This document shows, piece after piece, positions 33,674 through 40,811 of a stretch of DNA of 55,604 bases. Within the stretch, counting starts at the first letter, position 1; every line of letters starts with the position of its first letter. The notes under the pieces were generated by a model. It was not told the DNA's origin. It searched no databases and was given only the letters and a program-made list of their open reading frames with translations. Source of the DNA: Hungatella effluvii. Its GTDB lineage: Bacteria > Bacillota > Clostridia > Lachnospirales > Lachnospiraceae. The stretch is from positions 1 to 55,604 of the forward strand of contig NZ_QJKD01000027.1 in NCBI RefSeq assembly GCF_003201875.1. Reading direction: 5' to 3'. Made by a program: the position numbers and the translations under genes.

Positions 33674-34063
33674 TTACAGCATCTGGCTGAACTCTACCTT
33701 TTCCCGATTCGGTCCCAGAATGGTGAAAAAGCGGACGCCATTTGCCCAGAAGGGCAGAAACTGGATCTCCTCGTCAAGCATAGGGTATCCCGCTTCTTTG
33801 ATCTCTGCAAATACCGCTTCAATATCCGTCACATCGAGAGCCACGTGATCCACCGCTCCGTTCCTCTCCGCCGCCTGATGGTTCTCATACGTCTCAATCA
33901 CAAGACTGCCGCATTTCAAAAAAGCAACTCTCTCCCCAGCCGCTTCATTTACCGTTTCAAATGCAGTCTCAAACCCCAGTTCATGGTAAAATGCCGTCGT
34001 CTTTTCTATATCATTCGTCGGAATTCCAATATGCTGGAGTCCCGTTATGTACTGTGCTGCCAT
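33674..34063 (-). CDS. VOC (glyoxalase/dioxygenase fold) protein
   Basis: A 129-residue single-chain vicinal-oxygen-chelate protein: LQHIGIPTNDIEKTTAFYHELGFE, VDHVALDVTDIEAVFAEIKEAGYP, FFTILGPNREKVEFSQ give the two beta-alpha-beta-beta-beta modules and the His/Glu metal ligands. Such proteins may be glyoxalases, isomerases or resistance proteins. It lies between endonuclease III and an alcohol dehydrogenase on the same strand; with the latter it may form a carbonyl-handling pair. Confidence 0.85.
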   Translation of the reverse strand: MAAQYITGLQHIGIPTNDIEKTTAFYHELGFETAFETVNEAAGERVAFLKCGSLVIETYENHQAAERNGAVDHVALDVTDIEAVFAEIKEAGYPMLDEEIQFLPFWANGVRFFTILGPNREKVEFSQML

Positions 34064-34116
34064 TTTATCTTCCTCTCCCCTGTATCATGATCCACAGCTC
34101 CGTCTATTCCTCCGCG

Positions 34117-35148
34117 TTACGATTCTGCCACATTGATAATCACCTTCATGGTGCTCTCCCGGTTCTCATCGATATACCGGTATGCCTCCAGATAGTCCCT
34201 GAATGCGAAATGTTTGGAGATCAGCGGCGCCAGCACCACCTTTTTCTCCTTTACCAGACGGATCGCATCGAGATAGTCCTCATTTCGGTACATCATACTG
34301 GTATTCAAGTCCAGCTCATGGTCATTTAAGACAGCCAGATCAATCTGGGCGGTTCCCGCAAATACCGCCACCAGGATGATGGTACTTCCCTTGCGCGCAT
34401 ATTGAATGGCCTGTCCCATGGTAATATTATTGCCCGCGCAGTCGTAGATGACGTCAGCCTTATCCGGCCCGAAATTCTCCACCATGGCCTCACCGAAATT
34501 CTTCGTCTTCGTATTGATGCAGAAATCCGCGCCGCATTCCTTCGCCTTTTCCAGCCTCAAATCGCTGACATCCGTAATCATAACGCTCTCCGCACCCAGG
34601 CCCTTCGCCGTCTGGGCCACCAGGATTCCGATCGGTCCCGCTCCCAGGACTGCGATCTTAGCGCCTTCCACATTTCCGGCACGCTTCACCGCGTGAACCG
34701 CCACCGCCAATGGTTCAATCATGGCGCCCTCGTCAAAGCTCATCTCCTCCGGAAGCAGCGTCACCTTGGCCGCGTCGACAGCGAAGTAATCGGATGCCAC
34801 ACCGGTCGTCTGAAATCCCATTACCTTCAATTCTTCGCAGAGATTGTATTTGCCATGACGGCACGGATAACATTTTCCGCAGACCACCTGCGGCTGGATC
34901 GTCACCTTCTGCCCCGCCTTCCATCCTTTTACATCGCTTCCGAGCTTCTCAATCTCCCCCGATACTTCGTGTCCCTGAGTGACCGGATAGCTGGTAAACG
35001 GATGCTCGCCATGGTAGACATGGATGTCCGATCCGCACACTCCGATCTTTCTGATCTTAACCAGTACCTGATTCTCTTCCGGCTCCGGAACCGGCACTTC
35101 CTGAAACTCAATTTCCCCCGGAGCAGTCATTACCTGCTGCAGCATCAT
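34117..35148 (-). CDS. Zinc-dependent alcohol/polyol dehydrogenase
   Basis: A 343-residue medium-chain dehydrogenase. Catalytic zinc ligands lie in GVCGSDIHVYHG and TQGHEVSGEI, structural zinc cysteines in CGKCYPCRHGKYNLCEEL, and the NAD-binding site in IAVLGAGPIGILVAQTAKGLGA. This fits the sorbitol/threonine/galactitol dehydrogenase group; the substrate is unknown. The first or second Met may be the start. A very large inverted repeat stands directly upstream. Confidence 0.88.
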   Translation of the reverse strand: MMLQQVMTAPGEIEFQEVPVPEPEENQVLVKIRKIGVCGSDIHVYHGEHPFTSYPVTQGHEVSGEIEKLGSDVKGWKAGQKVTIQPQVVCGKCYPCRHGKYNLCEELKVMGFQTTGVASDYFAVDAAKVTLLPEEMSFDEGAMIEPLAVAVHAVKRAGNVEGAKIAVLGAGPIGILVAQTAKGLGAESVMITDVSDLRLEKAKECGADFCINTKTKNFGEAMVENFGPDKADVIYDCAGNNITMGQAIQYARKGSTIILVAVFAGTAQIDLAVLNDHELDLNTSMMYRNEDYLDAIRLVKEKKVVLAPLISKHFAFRDYLEAYRYIDENRESTMKVIINVAES

Positions 35149-35171
35149 ACATGTACCCTCTTTCTACATTT

Positions 35172-35241
35172 TGGTCTGTGCAATAATATAAATACTTTTA
35201 TATATCTTTTTATCAAAGTATTTATATTATTGCACAAACCA
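35172..35241. repeat. Large inverted repeat upstream of the alcohol dehydrogenase
   Basis: Arms of 27 bases (35172-35198 and 35215-35241) are complementary except at one position; the shared half is TGTGCAATAATATAAATAC, with a 16-base AT-rich loop. It ends 24 bases before the dehydrogenase start. Too AT-rich and long for a normal terminator, and without a T-run, it looks like a double operator or a paired promoter region where each arm carries the same protein-binding site in opposite orientation. Confidence 0.75.
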
Positions 35242-35321
35242 GGGAAAATGTCAATCCTGAATACTTCTTCTTTTACCTGGATGCGGATATTCTCAGTCTA
35301 TACGATTACTTACAGACGCAT

Positions 35322-35365
35322 AAATCCCCTGTGCCATTACCATTTAGTAAAGTCACAGGGGATTT
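35322..35365. terminator. Stem-loop downstream of the YczE gene
   Basis: AAATCCCCTGTG (35322-35333) and CACAGGGGATTT (35354-35365) form a perfect 12-bp stem with a 20-base loop. The T-richer side (GATTTTCATTT) is on the plus strand, but the nearest gene ending here is the leftward YczE gene, so it probably acts in both directions. Confidence 0.6.
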
Positions 35366-35374
35366 GATTTTCAT

Positions 35375-36142
35375 TTATACAGGATTCGATACTCCATCCT
35401 TCTTTAACAGCCTGTCCGTAAAATGAAAATTAAAGAACTGCACAAAAGGCCCCAGTCCCAAAGCGGATACCAGCGTTCCCAGGCCGACAATTCCGCCTGC
35501 CGCGAAGCACACCACCGCGCAGAACACGTCACAGGCCATACGGCACCAGAAGTAGGATATCTTTTTCTGTTTTCTGCACATGATCAGCGCAAGGCTGTCA
35601 TACGGCGCCACGCCTACATCGGAGGTCTGGTATAAAGAGAGCCCGAAGCTGCAGACTACCACACCGATGAATACGGTCAATAGCTTCTGCCACAGCACGG
35701 AAGGCATTCCAAGGGTCACCTCCCATATTCCGAAAAAGAAGGTAACGATGTATCCCAGAAGCAGCGCGTTCACAGCCGTGCCCAGGCCGATCAGCTGCCG
35801 GCCCATGGTAATCTCAGCAATGAAAATCACAAGATTCACCAGGATAAGGAAAAACGCATACTGAATGCCGGTGCAGTCCGACAGGGCCATTACCATGCCG
35901 CTGAAGGGGTCGTTGCCCAGTCCTGAAAGTTTAAAAATGCTGATTCCCATTCCCGTAAAAATATTACCGATGATCATGATGACGGCCCGCCTGCGGTCCA
36001 GTTTCTTAAAGTAATCTCTTATCATTTTATGAAGGGGTCCTTTCTCCTCAGTTTGCGCGTTTCGCAGCTGGTTTTTCATGCCTGCACCGCCAAAAAACTG
36101 CGCTCCTGCCCCATCATACCATCCTTTTCCAGAACATGCCAT
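35375..36142 (-). CDS. YczE/YyaS/YitT family membrane protein
   Basis: A protein of up to 255 residues with five or six membrane segments. It has the family's GNIFTGMGISIFKLSGLGNDPFSGM, GTAVNALLLGYIVTFFFG and DVGVAPYDSLALIM, the latter being the second copy of the GxDP/GxAPYD repeat. Function of the family is unknown. The start is uncertain: 36142 has an AAAGG site, while ATGs at 36079 and 36025 would remove a poorly conserved-looking N-terminal stretch. It follows the DUF2325 gene by about 60 bases and may belong to the iron-box unit. Confidence 0.8.
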   Translation of the reverse strand: MACSGKGWYDGAGAQFFGGAGMKNQLRNAQTEEKGPLHKMIRDYFKKLDRRRAVIMIIGNIFTGMGISIFKLSGLGNDPFSGMVMALSDCTGIQYAFFLILVNLVIFIAEITMGRQLIGLGTAVNALLLGYIVTFFFGIWEVTLGMPSVLWQKLLTVFIGVVVCSFGLSLYQTSDVGVAPYDSLALIMCRKQKKISYFWCRMACDVFCAVVCFAAGGIVGLGTLVSALGLGPFVQFFNFHFTDRLLKKDGVSNPV

Positions 36143-36201
36143 AACAACCTTTAAAAATTTATGGTGTTCTCAATCAATTGCCTGGCCGCAGCGGCAGCTT
36201 C

Positions 36202-36492
36202 TTACACCGCCTGCGGAGTCTCATCCTCCAGAATCTTAGAAAGCGCCGTGCCGCTGCTGGTATGGCAGCGGACCACGCGGGTGGTGCCGTCGTCGATGCC
36301 GTCCAGGGCACATTTTACCATCTTGTGGGAAACCGTGTTGGTAAACAGGACCAGCAGGTCCGGACATCCGATCTTCTTATCCATGTTGGTGCTCATCTGG
36401 GTAAAGACCTTTGCCTTGCATTTAAATTCCCTGCATATCTTCTTGTACTGGCTCACCATACGGTCGTGGCCGCCGATAATTACTACGCTCAT
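36202..36492 (-). CDS. DUF2325 family protein
   Basis: A 96-residue small soluble protein matching DUF2325 as I remember it: MSVVIIGGHDRMVSQYKKICREF, the central LLVLFTNTVSHKMVKCAL, and RCHTSSGTALSKILE at the end. Two cysteines and two histidines are kept. The family often lies next to metal or iron uptake genes. GGAGG precedes the ATG. Its promoter carries the DtxR-type palindrome at 36583-36608. Confidence 0.85.
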   Translation of the reverse strand: MSVVIIGGHDRMVSQYKKICREFKCKAKVFTQMSTNMDKKIGCPDLLVLFTNTVSHKMVKCALDGIDDGTTRVVRCHTSSGTALSKILEDETPQAV

Positions 36493-36582
36493 TTATGATA
36501 CCTCCAGTTCTCTATCGTGCTGTCTGCAATTCACAGCCTGCCGGGTTTTACACCATTACTGTTTCCTCCGGCTCCTTGGTTT

Positions 36583-36635
36583 ATGTAGTTAGTTGTAACT
36601 AACTACATTTTACCAGCTATTACAACATTTGTCCA
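36583..36635 (-). promoter_or_regulatory. Promoter with DtxR-type box, DUF2325 unit
   Basis: On the minus strand TGGACA (36630-36635), 17 bases, TAAAAT (36607-36612). Overlapping the -10 end and start site is a palindrome (36583-36608) with perfect 12-base arms ATGTAGTTAGTT and AACTAACTACAT and a 2-base centre. It contains TTAGTT-N2-AACTAA, also found at 39788 and 41346. Confidence 0.8.
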
Positions 36636-36677
36636 TAGCCGTTCTTGAGAACATTTCTTAATAGATGGGAAATGGAC

Positions 36678-36717
36678 AAAAAAAGAGCCACACCGTCTTT
36701 CGTGGTATGACTCTTTT
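36678..36717 (-). terminator. Terminator of the P-type ATPase gene
   Basis: On the minus strand AAAAGAG...CCAC - loop - GTGG...CTCTTTT forms a stem with small bulges and runs into seven T residues (A at 36676-36684 on the plus strand). It lies 11 bases after the ATPase stop. Confidence 0.8.
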
Positions 36718-36727
36718 GAACCGCTTT

Positions 36728-38815
36728 CTATTGTTTCTGTTCCAGTAAATTGGTCATGCTCTTCAGACTGACCATGAGCGTTGATGTATTATGAAGCAGC
36801 GCGGAAGTGGCCGGCGCCAGGATTCCGTTGACGCCCAGCAGGATCAGGCCCAAATTAAATCCGATCACAAACCGGTAATTTCTGTTTACACGGACCATCA
36901 GCGCGTTGCTGATTCGCTTCAGTGTCACCAGTTGATCCAGCGCGTCCTCCGATATGGTGATATCCGCGATTTCCCTGGCGATCTCCGCCCCCTCGCTGAT
37001 GGCGATTCCCACGTCGGCGGCAGATAAGGCGGGGGAATCGTTAATCCCGTCACCGACCATAATGACTTTTCTGCCTGCGGCTCTCTCCGCCTCCACGAAA
37101 CTGGCCTTGTCCTCCGGAAGTACTTCGGAGTAATACTCATCCACGCCCACCTTATGCGCAATGGCCCTTGCAGTCCGGTCACTGTCTCCCGTCATCATAA
37201 CGATCTTGGAAAGGCCCAGCGCTCTCAACTGACTGACCACTGAGGCGGCCTCCTCCCTCAGGGGATCGATAATGCAGATCACCGCGGCAAGGCGTCCTCC
37301 AACCGCCATGTAGAGATGGGAATACTCCGTCGGAAGGCTCTCGTACTGTTCTCTTCCGTCTTCCGGAATCACGCTCCCCTCATCCTCGAAGACAAAGTGG
37401 TGACTGCCGATAATCACCCGTTCCCCTCCGATATAGGAGGCGATTCCATGGGCTACAATATAGTCCACCTTCGAGTGCATTTCCTCGTGGATCAAACCTC
37501 TCCGGACGGACTCCTGAATGACCGCGTTCGCCATGGAATGGGGGAAATGTTCCTCCAGACAGGCTGCAATCCGAAGCATCTCATCCTCGTCCCGCTCCTC
37601 GAAGGTCACGACGCCGGCCACCACCGGCCTGGCCTTCGTGAGAGTACCGGTCTTATCGAATACGATGGTATCCGCCTCCGCCACGGACTCCAGATAGACA
37701 CCGCCCTTGACTGTAACCAGATAGCTTCCCGCCTCCCGCATGGCTGAAAGCACGGACAGCGGCATGGCCAGCTTCAGCGCACAGGAGAAGTCTACCATCA
37801 GGATCGAAATCGCCTTCGTCACATTCCGTGTGAGCAGCCAGGTGAGTACCGTGCCGCCCAGACTCCAGGGAACCAGCGCATCGGCCATGGCGGCCGCCTT
37901 TCCTTCCACATTGGATTTCAGCTTCTCGGAGTCCTCAATCATTTTGACGATCCGCTCGAATCTGGTGGATCCGGCCGCCTTCTTCACACAGATGGTGATG
38001 CTCCCTTCTTCCACTGCGGTTCCCGCGTATACGTATGTATCCGGCTCCTTCTTTACCGGTATGGACTCGCCTGTCATGGAGGCCTGATTGACCATGGCTT
38101 CCCCGGTCACGACAACTCCATCCAGCGGAATCACGCTGCCCACATGTACTGTCACGAGGTCGCCCTCGCGGATTCGGGAGACCGGAACCAGAACCTCCGT
38201 TCCGTTCACATTCTGCCATACCTTCTCGATGTTCAGGGACATGCTTCGAGCCAGATCTCCTACCGATTTCTTATGGGTCCATTCCTCCAAAAGCTCCCCG
38301 ATCCCCAGCAAGAACATCACGGAACCGGCCGTATTGTAATCCAGTCTTGCGATCGACACTGTGATGGCGGTGGCATCCAGAACCTCAACCGTCAGCTTTC
38401 CCTTCAGGAGACAGCGAAGGCCCTTTACGATATAGCCAGCGGACTTCACCGCCGTATACACAGCCCGAAACGGCACAGGCAGAAATACCTTTGTAAACGC
38501 CCTCACAACGACCCGCTGGATCAGTTTTTCCTTGTATTCCCGGTTCAGCGCCCGGCCGCTGTCCTTCGGGACCAGCTCACAGAGTGACTCGTCCTGAAAG
38601 GAAAAACGCCTGATTTCCCCGATGATGACCGACCGCAGGCCGTCTTCATACAGAATCGCCGCATCCGCGGTCCTCTCATAGACCTTCACCTCCTTCACTC
38701 CCGGAATGAGGCTCAGGGCACAGCAGAACAGATCCGCCTCTCTCAATGTCAGCTGACGCCGGTCGAGATGGATTCGAAGCCGTCCTTTTATCTCGTGTTT
38801 CACTATAAATCTCAT
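36728..38815 (-). CDS. Heavy-metal P1B-type ATPase with SCA motif
   Basis: A 695-residue metal efflux pump. Order: an N-terminal ferredoxin-like domain without a CxxC metal motif (residues 1-60), membrane helices, actuator TGE (248-250), transmembrane motif VDFSCALKLAMP (341-352), phosphorylation site DKTGT (D387), HS in place of the usual HP (EEHFPHSMAN) and GDGINDSPAL. Typical P1B pumps have CPC, SPC or CPS; here the Pro position is Ser (SCA), which should alter metal choice. By its place in an iron-box cluster, iron(II) or manganese export is a plausible inference. AGGAGA precedes the ATG. A hairpin separates it from the DUF6110 gene. Confidence 0.88.
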   Translation of the reverse strand: MRFIVKHEIKGRLRIHLDRRQLTLREADLFCCALSLIPGVKEVKVYERTADAAILYEDGLRSVIIGEIRRFSFQDESLCELVPKDSGRALNREYKEKLIQRVVVRAFTKVFLPVPFRAVYTAVKSAGYIVKGLRCLLKGKLTVEVLDATAITVSIARLDYNTAGSVMFLLGIGELLEEWTHKKSVGDLARSMSLNIEKVWQNVNGTEVLVPVSRIREGDLVTVHVGSVIPLDGVVVTGEAMVNQASMTGESIPVKKEPDTYVYAGTAVEEGSITICVKKAAGSTRFERIVKMIEDSEKLKSNVEGKAAAMADALVPWSLGGTVLTWLLTRNVTKAISILMVDFSCALKLAMPLSVLSAMREAGSYLVTVKGGVYLESVAEADTIVFDKTGTLTKARPVVAGVVTFEERDEDEMLRIAACLEEHFPHSMANAVIQESVRRGLIHEEMHSKVDYIVAHGIASYIGGERVIIGSHHFVFEDEGSVIPEDGREQYESLPTEYSHLYMAVGGRLAAVICIIDPLREEAASVVSQLRALGLSKIVMMTGDSDRTARAIAHKVGVDEYYSEVLPEDKASFVEAERAAGRKVIMVGDGINDSPALSAADVGIAISEGAEIAREIADITISEDALDQLVTLKRISNALMVRVNRNYRFVIGFNLGLILLGVNGILAPATSALLHNTSTLMVSLKSMTNLLEQKQ

Positions 38816-38860
38816 GTCTTTGTCTCCTGTCCTATGTTTATCCAGCTCTTCAAAAAGGAA

Positions 38861-38885
38861 CGCCTGATGAAAATTCCATCAGGCG
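38861..38885 (-). terminator. Hairpin between DUF6110 and ATPase genes
   Basis: CGCCTGATG (38861-38869) and CATCAGGCG (38877-38885) form a perfect 9-bp stem, loop of 7. On the minus strand TTCCTTTTTG follows. It would partly stop transcripts from the DUF6110 gene before the ATPase gene, giving less pump than upstream products. Confidence 0.7.
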
Positions 38886-38895
38886 GTGTCTTCTT

Positions 38896-39201
38896 TTACT
38901 CTGCTGCTGTCTCTTCCACCTCTTCCGCGGTCTCAGAAACCATCTCTTCGCTCTCGTCTTCAAAGGCTTCATCCGCTCTCTGGCGGTTGATCTCCTTCGC
39001 CTCAGCCAGAATATCGTCTGCGTTCTCCTGGATCGAAGTGGCAGTTGTCATCACGCAGTCCTTCGCGCGCAGACCGGCGGCCAGACAGTTGACGTAAAAC
39101 TTCTTCGCATCTTTACTCGCCAAAATTTTAACGCCTGCTGTACCGAATAAAACACCTCCTGCAAAGATTCCGATTTTTTTCATTTTGAAGCAGTCCAACA
39201 T
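38896..39201 (-). CDS. DUF6110 family protein
   Basis: A 101-residue protein with one N-terminal hydrophobic segment (KKIGIFAGGVLFGTAGVKIL), then KDAKKFYVNCLAAGLRAKDCVMTTATSIQENADDILAEAKEIN and a strongly acidic Glu-rich tail. This is the pattern I remember for DUF6110, which is often found beside P-type metal ATPases and HMA proteins. It may hold or chaperone metal at the membrane; the acidic tail could bind cations, which is inference. A GGGGG site precedes the ATG at 39201. Confidence 0.8.
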   Translation of the reverse strand: MLDCFKMKKIGIFAGGVLFGTAGVKILASKDAKKFYVNCLAAGLRAKDCVMTTATSIQENADDILAEAKEINRQRADEAFEDESEEMVSETAEEVEETAAE

Positions 39202-39222
39202 TTCTTTATCCCCCTGTTTTTC

Positions 39223-39303
39223 TTATTTATGCTTGTAACCCGTGTAAAAAACCATCGCCAGGCAGAACAGCATCGCCCAGGCCCAAAACCTGTGTTTTTT
39301 CAT
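39223..39303 (-). CDS. 26-residue small membrane peptide
   Basis: A short frame starting MKKHRFWAWAMLF and ending FYTGYKHK, with one hydrophobic span of about 15 residues and basic ends. AAAGGAGTG lies 6-7 bases before the ATG, and the gene sits exactly in the 160-base gap between the HMA and DUF6110 genes, 21 bases before the latter. The gene has its own promoter at 39327-39356. The peptide design and strong ribosome site support a real gene; function unknown, perhaps a pump regulator. Confidence 0.7.
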   Translation of the reverse strand: MKKHRFWAWAMLFCLAMVFYTGYKHK

Positions 39304-39326
39304 CTTCAGTCACTCCTTTTACAAAC

Positions 39327-39356
39327 GTTTTACTAGAAATTCACTCGGTTAGTCAA
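39327..39356 (-). promoter_or_regulatory. Promoter of the small peptide-DUF6110-ATPase unit
   Basis: On the minus strand TTGACT (39351-39356), 18 bases, TAAAAC (39327-39332). The -35 region reads TTGACTAACC, containing one half (ACTAAC) of the iron-box palindrome. The feoA promoter has the same ten bases at its -35 box, so weaker or different control by the DtxR protein is possible. Confidence 0.5.
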
Positions 39357-39368
39357 CGCCAACAGGCC

Positions 39369-39755
39369 TTATTGAGAAATTGAGTCATTTACCGGTGTGA
39401 TCCGGTAAACAGTGTATCCCGCGTCCTTGACAGTCTCCTTTAACACGGCGTCGCTGAGCTCCTGTTTCATGCGGACATCCGCCTCCGCCTCCATTAAATT
39501 CACGCGGGCATAGACGCCCTCCAGGGAATTTAATGCATTCTCCACCCGGATCGCGCAATTGCCGCAGGACATCCCGTCCACCTTCAAAACCCGGCGGTGC
39601 AAATAGTGGGTGAGATCCTTATCACTTACCTTTATTTTCTTCACCGCAGCCTCGCCCGAACCTCCGCAGCAGCCGGTGGTCAGCCTCTTTCTGTAGCTTC
39701 TTATCGCCAGAACCCCTGCCATGATAAGGGCCAGGCATATTATCGCTGTTGCCAT
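39369..39755 (-). CDS. Cys-rich membrane anchor fused to an HMA metal-binding domain
   Basis: A 128-residue protein: N-terminal membrane segment (ATAIICLALIMAGVLAI), a GCCGGSG cysteine motif (residues 28-34) like that of the FeoB-associated Cys-rich proteins, then a heavy-metal-associated domain with DGMSCGNCAIRVENALNSLEGV (CxxC near residues 64-67). It probably binds and passes on a transition metal at the inner face of the membrane. First gene after the strong iron-box promoter, followed by the peptide, DUF6110 and ATPase genes. Confidence 0.85.
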   Translation of the reverse strand: MATAIICLALIMAGVLAIRSYRKRLTTGCCGGSGEAAVKKIKVSDKDLTHYLHRRVLKVDGMSCGNCAIRVENALNSLEGVYARVNLMEAEADVRMKQELSDAVLKETVKDAGYTVYRITPVNDSISQ

Positions 39756-39787
39756 ATGTGCTCCTTCCTTTCTTCCAATTTCTTCTA

Positions 39788-39834
39788 TTAGTTATAACTA
39801 ACTATAGATTAGTACCTGCTAACTGAATTGTCAA
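39788..39834 (-). promoter_or_regulatory. Promoter with DtxR-type box, HMA gene
   Basis: On the minus strand TTGACA (39829-39834), 17 bases, TAATCT (39806-39811), then the perfect 14-bp palindrome TTAGTTATAACTAA (39788-39801) at the start of the transcript. Same arrangement as at 36583 and 41346. Confidence 0.85.
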
Positions 39835-39856
39835 TAATTTTTTTAATATTCTTATT

Positions 39857-39885
39857 TTGACCTTTTTCCCCGGCTATGATAAACT
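39857..39885 (+). promoter_or_regulatory. Promoter of the DtxR-family regulator gene
   Basis: TTGACC (39857-39862), 17 bases, TAAACT (39880-39885), about 50 bases before the start codon. The iron box at 39788-39801 lies upstream, on the far side of the divergent promoter, so the regulator itself may escape direct repression. Confidence 0.65.
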
Positions 39886-39934
39886 ATTTGTATCACGCAT
39901 TCTGATACTTTAACCGCAGGGAGGTAAACTAACA

Positions 39935-40318
39935 TTGAAGATGAACGAATCATCCGAAAACTATCTTGAAACCATACTGATTCTTAGCAATAGAAAGCCC
40001 CACGTCCGTTCCATCGATATCGCCAATGAACTGGATTTCTCCAAGCCGAGTGTCAGCGTCGCCATGCGCAACCTCCGTGAAAATGGTTATATTCTGGTGG
40101 ATCAGGATGGCTATATCACCCTGACAGATTCCGGGAAACAGGTTGCTGAGACCATGTATGAGCGCCATACGATGCTTTCCAACTGGCTGATGTATCTGGG
40201 AGTCGATGAAAAAACCGCGGCGGAAGACGCCTGCCGGATCGAGCATGTGGTGAGCGCAAAAAGCTTTCAGGCTATCAAGGATCACGTGACAAAAGGGAAT
40301 GAATTATTGGAAAAATAG
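39935..40318 (+). CDS. DtxR-family metal-dependent repressor
   Basis: A 127-residue repressor of the short (MntR-length) kind: winged helix with VRSIDIANELDFSKPSVSVAMRNLRENGYI, then the dimer/metal helices. The metal ligands resemble DtxR/IdeR more than MntR: H78 (ERHTML), and C100, E103, H104 in DACRIEH, where MntR has Glu in place of Cys. The N-terminal ligand (Met in DtxR, Asp in MntR) is Asn here. This suggests iron(II) sensing. The likely start is a TTG at 39935, ten bases after AGGGAGG; an ATG two codons later is too far. It likely controls the palindromes at 36583, 39788 and 41346. Confidence 0.9.
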   Translation: MKMNESSENYLETILILSNRKPHVRSIDIANELDFSKPSVSVAMRNLRENGYILVDQDGYITLTDSGKQVAETMYERHTMLSNWLMYLGVDEKTAAEDACRIEHVVSAKSFQAIKDHVTKGNELLEK

Positions 40319-40320
40319 GA

Positions 40321-40375
40321 AAACAGGCGGTCCGGGGAGAAACCATTTCTCTGCAGACCGCCTGTTTTTCTGTTT
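40321..40375 (+). terminator. Terminator of the DtxR-family gene
   Basis: AAACAGGCGGTC (40321-40332) pairs perfectly with GACCGCCTGTTT (40356-40367), followed by TTCTGTTTTTG. The 23-base loop contains a second small pairing GGGAGAAA/TTTCTC. On the minus strand it also has A/T flanks and may end the feoA transcript. Confidence 0.85.
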
Positions 40376-40440
40376 TTGTTTTGTTTTGCTTTTGCTTTTT
40401 ATACAGTTTGTATTCTGTTCCGTTTCCTGCTAAAGCCGGC

Positions 40441-40653
40441 TCACACCTGAATCCGTCTCGCCACATCTTCACCGATCGCAAGGCGCACGTTATCCCGTCC
40501 GATGATGATTCCATCTTTTCCCTGCTGGAAAACACGGATATCGCTTCCCTCTCTGATCCCATATCCGTTTAAAAATTCCAGAATCTGGGGAGCACCAAAC
40601 ATCCATTTGATCGTATAGTCGTCTCCCGCCTTTGCCTGTGCCAGTGACTGCAT
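40441..40653 (-). CDS. feoA: FeoA domain protein
   Basis: A 70-residue SH3-like protein of the iron(II) uptake system: LNGYGIREGSDIRVFQQGKDGIIIGRDNVRLAIGEDVARRIQV, the usual length for stand-alone FeoA. It normally assists the FeoB permease, but no feoB is in the window. A GGGGG stretch lies before the ATG. Its promoter has a half iron box in the -35 region; together with the DtxR gene alongside, this points to iron-controlled expression. Confidence 0.85.
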   Translation of the reverse strand: MQSLAQAKAGDDYTIKWMFGAPQILEFLNGYGIREGSDIRVFQQGKDGIIIGRDNVRLAIGEDVARRIQV

Positions 40654-40733
40654 AGCTGCACCCCCGTTTCCACATCACGCGATGCGTGTTTTCGTTCTAT
40701 GCGCTTTGAAACTATCCGCCTCTTCTTACTCCT

Positions 40734-40763
40734 AGTGTAACCATTTTGGCGTCGGTTAGTCAA
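40734..40763 (-). promoter_or_regulatory. Promoter of feoA
   Basis: On the minus strand TTGACT (40758-40763), 18 bases, TACACT (40734-40739). The -35 box continues as TTGACTAACC, identical to that of the promoter at 39327-39356, and includes half of the TTAGTT/AACTAA palindrome. Confidence 0.5.
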
Positions 40764-40811
40764 TGGCAATGCGGGTTAGGCACTTTTAATCTTTTTTATA
40801 TTTCTTCTCTC

